In this document: positions 62,480 through 64,000 of the stretch, one piece after another
Numbering within the stretch: the first letter of the stretch is position 1
Layout: every line of letters begins with the position of its first letter
NCBI GenBank assembly: GCA_050299435.1
Contig: JBNKVX010000001.1
Coordinates: forward strand, 31,498-95,497
Reading direction: 5' to 3'
DNA: 64,000 nucleotides
Origin: 1162T-S-0a-05 sp050299435
Lineage (GTDB): Bacteria; Pseudomonadota; Gammaproteobacteria; Pseudomonadales; Cellvibrionaceae
Program-made: the position numbers and the translations under genes
Notes under the pieces: model-generated
Databases searched by the model: none
Seen by the model: only the letters and a program-made list of their open reading frames with translations
Told to the model about the DNA's origin: nothing

Positions 62480-63817
62480 CTATTCTTCCCTTTTTAGCGC
62501 CCAATGGATTGAGGGGATTTCGACCGTTGGTTTGCCACTAAAATTATTCAAAATAAGCTTCTTGTCTGCGAGTGAATTAATAGCAAAACCCAGGCCATGA
62601 CAATTCATGCAGACACTGCGTAACATTTTTTCATTTGGTCTTAAATTAAAATTCTGATTGTGATTAACGCGAACGATTTTTGTTTCACCTTTTCGTTCGG
62701 GCATTCTTGGCATGTGACAGGATGCGCAGCTTACCAGTTGCGAAGTGTCCTGATTTTTTTCGATTGCACTAAACCAGATCAAACCGTGAGGCGAGGATTT
62801 AAAAGCAGTGGAATGTTCGTCTGAGTGGCAAGTTAAACAGGCTTCCGTTGCTGCTTTCTGGCGATCAAAAAGGTGCGAATCATGGCATGCTGTGCAACTT
62901 TGGTGCTTTTGTTTAGCTTCGTCTAAAAACTCCAGATGCGACTCTGCTGGTGATATAGCTTGAAATTCAGTTTTCAATGCTGTGGCCATCCGCATTCCAT
63001 GTTTGCCTTCTGTATAAGTTTTAAATTCGTAGTCGTGACAACCTGCACACTGTTGTTCGCCGGGCTTTTCTATCCAACTGTCTGGCGAGTGTTTATCTGA
63101 ATGGCAATCCAGGCAATTGACTCCTGTATTGGCATGACTGCTTTCTGACCATTCATGAATGACTTTTTCATTAAGGTATTGTTTGTCTGCAATTGCATTC
63201 ACCGAAGTTAATGCTGCTTGAGTTTCGTTTTTAGTAAGGTGAGCGGCATTGGGTACTGGAAGATTTGTGATTTCGTGAAGCCAGTCTTGATTCGCATTTT
63301 CAACCAGAAAACTTTCATAAAGGGCACGGTTGTCGTGAAAGTTGTGGCAGCCGGCACTCGCACAACTTTCAAAAGCTAAGTCTTTATGACTTTCTCTGTC
63401 TTCGCCAATATCGACGTGGCAGTGGTAACAGTAGTCATCGGGCAAAGTTACTCCCATTGCACGGGTCTGTTCGTGTTGATGTTCGGTGTGACAACTTATG
63501 CAATAGCGCGCGTCAATTATCTTAATTCGATCTACATTGCGAGGGTCAGTAAATTTCTTCTTGGGATGTGAGTCATGGGCAGCTTCGAGATCTTCGGCGT
63601 GACATTGCTCGCAAGCATCTTGCAATATATCCTTGCCGCCGAAAGGGTCGCTATGGCAATTCGTACAAGCCATTTCAATTTGATAATGACCGTAAGTTGC
63701 GTCGCCAATTAAGAACTGACTTTTATCTTCTGATACAAATAATTGCACAGAGAAATACCCTCCAAGAATTACAACAAAAAGTAACCACGTTACCCACAAC
63801 CCGTATTTCTTTAACAT
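62480..63817 (-). CDS. Membrane-anchored multiheme cytochrome c (11 heme sites)
   Basis: 445 residues. One N-terminal helix (YGLWVTWLLFVVILGGYF) anchors a periplasmic domain. CxxCH sites: CTNCH, CEQCH, CISCH, CYHCH, CLDCH, CAGCH, CTACH, CLTCH, CASCH and CMNCH, ten in all, plus one CASAGCH (CX4CH) that needs special heme ligation or is a non-canonical eleventh site. His-rich spacers (HQHEQTR, DSHPKKK) suit bis-His hemes. It follows the end of a membrane gene by nine bases, and the pair may oxidise quinol and pass electrons outward. Exact partner is unknown; it does not match NrfA, which would need CxxCK. Confidence 0.88.
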   Translation of the reverse strand: MLKKYGLWVTWLLFVVILGGYFSVQLFVSEDKSQFLIGDATYGHYQIEMACTNCHSDPFGGKDILQDACEQCHAEDLEAAHDSHPKKKFTDPRNVDRIKIIDARYCISCHTEHQHEQTRAMGVTLPDDYCYHCHVDIGEDRESHKDLAFESCASAGCHNFHDNRALYESFLVENANQDWLHEITNLPVPNAAHLTKNETQAALTSVNAIADKQYLNEKVIHEWSESSHANTGVNCLDCHSDKHSPDSWIEKPGEQQCAGCHDYEFKTYTEGKHGMRMATALKTEFQAISPAESHLEFLDEAKQKHQSCTACHDSHLFDRQKAATEACLTCHSDEHSTAFKSSPHGLIWFSAIEKNQDTSQLVSCASCHMPRMPERKGETKIVRVNHNQNFNLRPNEKMLRSVCMNCHGLGFAINSLADKKLILNNFSGKPTVEIPSIHWALKREE

Positions 63818-63826
63818 CGGTTACTC

Positions 63827-64000
63827 TTAAAAATAATAAACTGTCAAAATATGTATACCGACAAGCACAGGTAGAGGCCACACAAGTAAGGTGTGAGCCC
63901 AAGTCCAAAAGCTTCTCAGCTTGTTTGCCGCTTTGGCGGGTAAAGCATGTCCAATTGACAAAACTGCGCCGGTGGCTGCACCCAGTAATAAAGTACATAC
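63827..64000 (-). CDS. C-terminus of a membrane protein, probably cytochrome b-like, 5' end outside window
   Basis: 57 residues visible. One hydrophobic helix (LLLGAATGAVLSIGHALP) is followed by a short loop and a second (WTWAHTLLVWPLPVLVGIHIL) with His residues in both, as in b-type heme-binding membrane proteins. The stop is nine bases before the multiheme cytochrome ATG. The identity is a guess because most of the gene is missing. Confidence 0.5.
   Translation of the reverse strand, partial: VCTLLLGAATGAVLSIGHALPAKAANKLRSFWTWAHTLLVWPLPVLVGIHILTVYYF

Noticed and set aside
62480..63817. Multiheme cytochrome as NrfA nitrite reductase
   Set aside because: NrfA needs a CxxCK catalytic heme motif and has five hemes; this protein has eleven sites and a membrane anchor.
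1..64000. Mobile element, prophage, CRISPR array or rRNA/tRNA genes
   Set aside because: No transposase, integrase, phage structural gene, repeat-spacer pattern or RNA gene signature was seen on either strand.

Overview
The window looks like a chromosomal segment of a free-living, plant-polysaccharide-degrading gammaproteobacterium, most likely a marine or soil member of the Cellvibrionales (Cellvibrio, Saccharophagus, Teredinibacter and relatives). This is inferred from three things: a GH10 xylanase / GH9 / CE2 esterase group plus a GH67 alpha-glucuronidase; a nas locus with a PP2C-kinase gene beside the nitrate transporter, an arrangement known from Pseudomonas; and pseudomonad-like housekeeping genes (PurU, MoeA with DUF1244, YgiQ, DinG). 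I saw no rRNA, tRNA, insertion sequence, prophage or CRISPR array. Genes are dense, and only the nas intergenic region exceeds 300 bases without a gene.

Layout. 1-3163 (-): a surface-glycan operon of GT2 transferase (cut by the window edge), GtrA-like flippase and a membrane glycosyltransferase fused to an NPCBM domain. 3400-9382: PQQ-type sugar dehydrogenase, AGCS symporter, a solitary molybdopterin oxidoreductase and an EamA transporter. 9330-11669 (-): a GMC dehydrogenase with its small subunit. 11942-16788: xylan/glucan degradation (GH10 and GH9 on -, CE2 lipoprotein on +). 16811-34124: housekeeping and metabolism (YgiQ, XdhC-MocA, exonuclease I, aspartate carbamoyltransferase, a REC-GGDEF-REC regulator, acyltransferase, DinG, ArgS, a hydratase / dienoyl-CoA reductase / DUF1287 operon, PurU, ROK kinase). 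34233-42619 (-): GH67, YdiJ-type 2-hydroxyglutarate dehydrogenase, DUF1244, and moeA-moaB-moaA.

42681-53569 is the assimilatory nitrate locus. Kinase/phosphatase and nitrate transporter lie on -, and nirB-nirD-nitrate reductase-fused DmsBC module lie on +. A 579-base control region separates the arms and holds two diverging sigma-54-type promoters and an NtrC-like dyad. The nearby molybdenum cofactor genes could supply the nitrate reductase. The fused iron-sulfur/membrane-anchor protein suggests that this reductase draws electrons from the quinol pool rather than from a soluble flavoprotein.

53655-64000: a tandem-FHA protein and a two-component system; a sulfide/persulfide operon (YgaP-like rhodanese, TauE permease, ETHE1-like dioxygenase) headed by a 32-codon stub resembling the start of an ArsR repressor; a Gfo/Idh oxidoreductase; and a redox cluster on - comprising a membrane protein (cut by the window edge), an 11-heme cytochrome, a DUF3365 heme lipoprotein, a cytochrome c lipoprotein, a group 1 truncated hemoglobin and an iron-sulfur flavoprotein reductase. 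This cluster and the nitrate reductase module are the best candidates for under-described biology.
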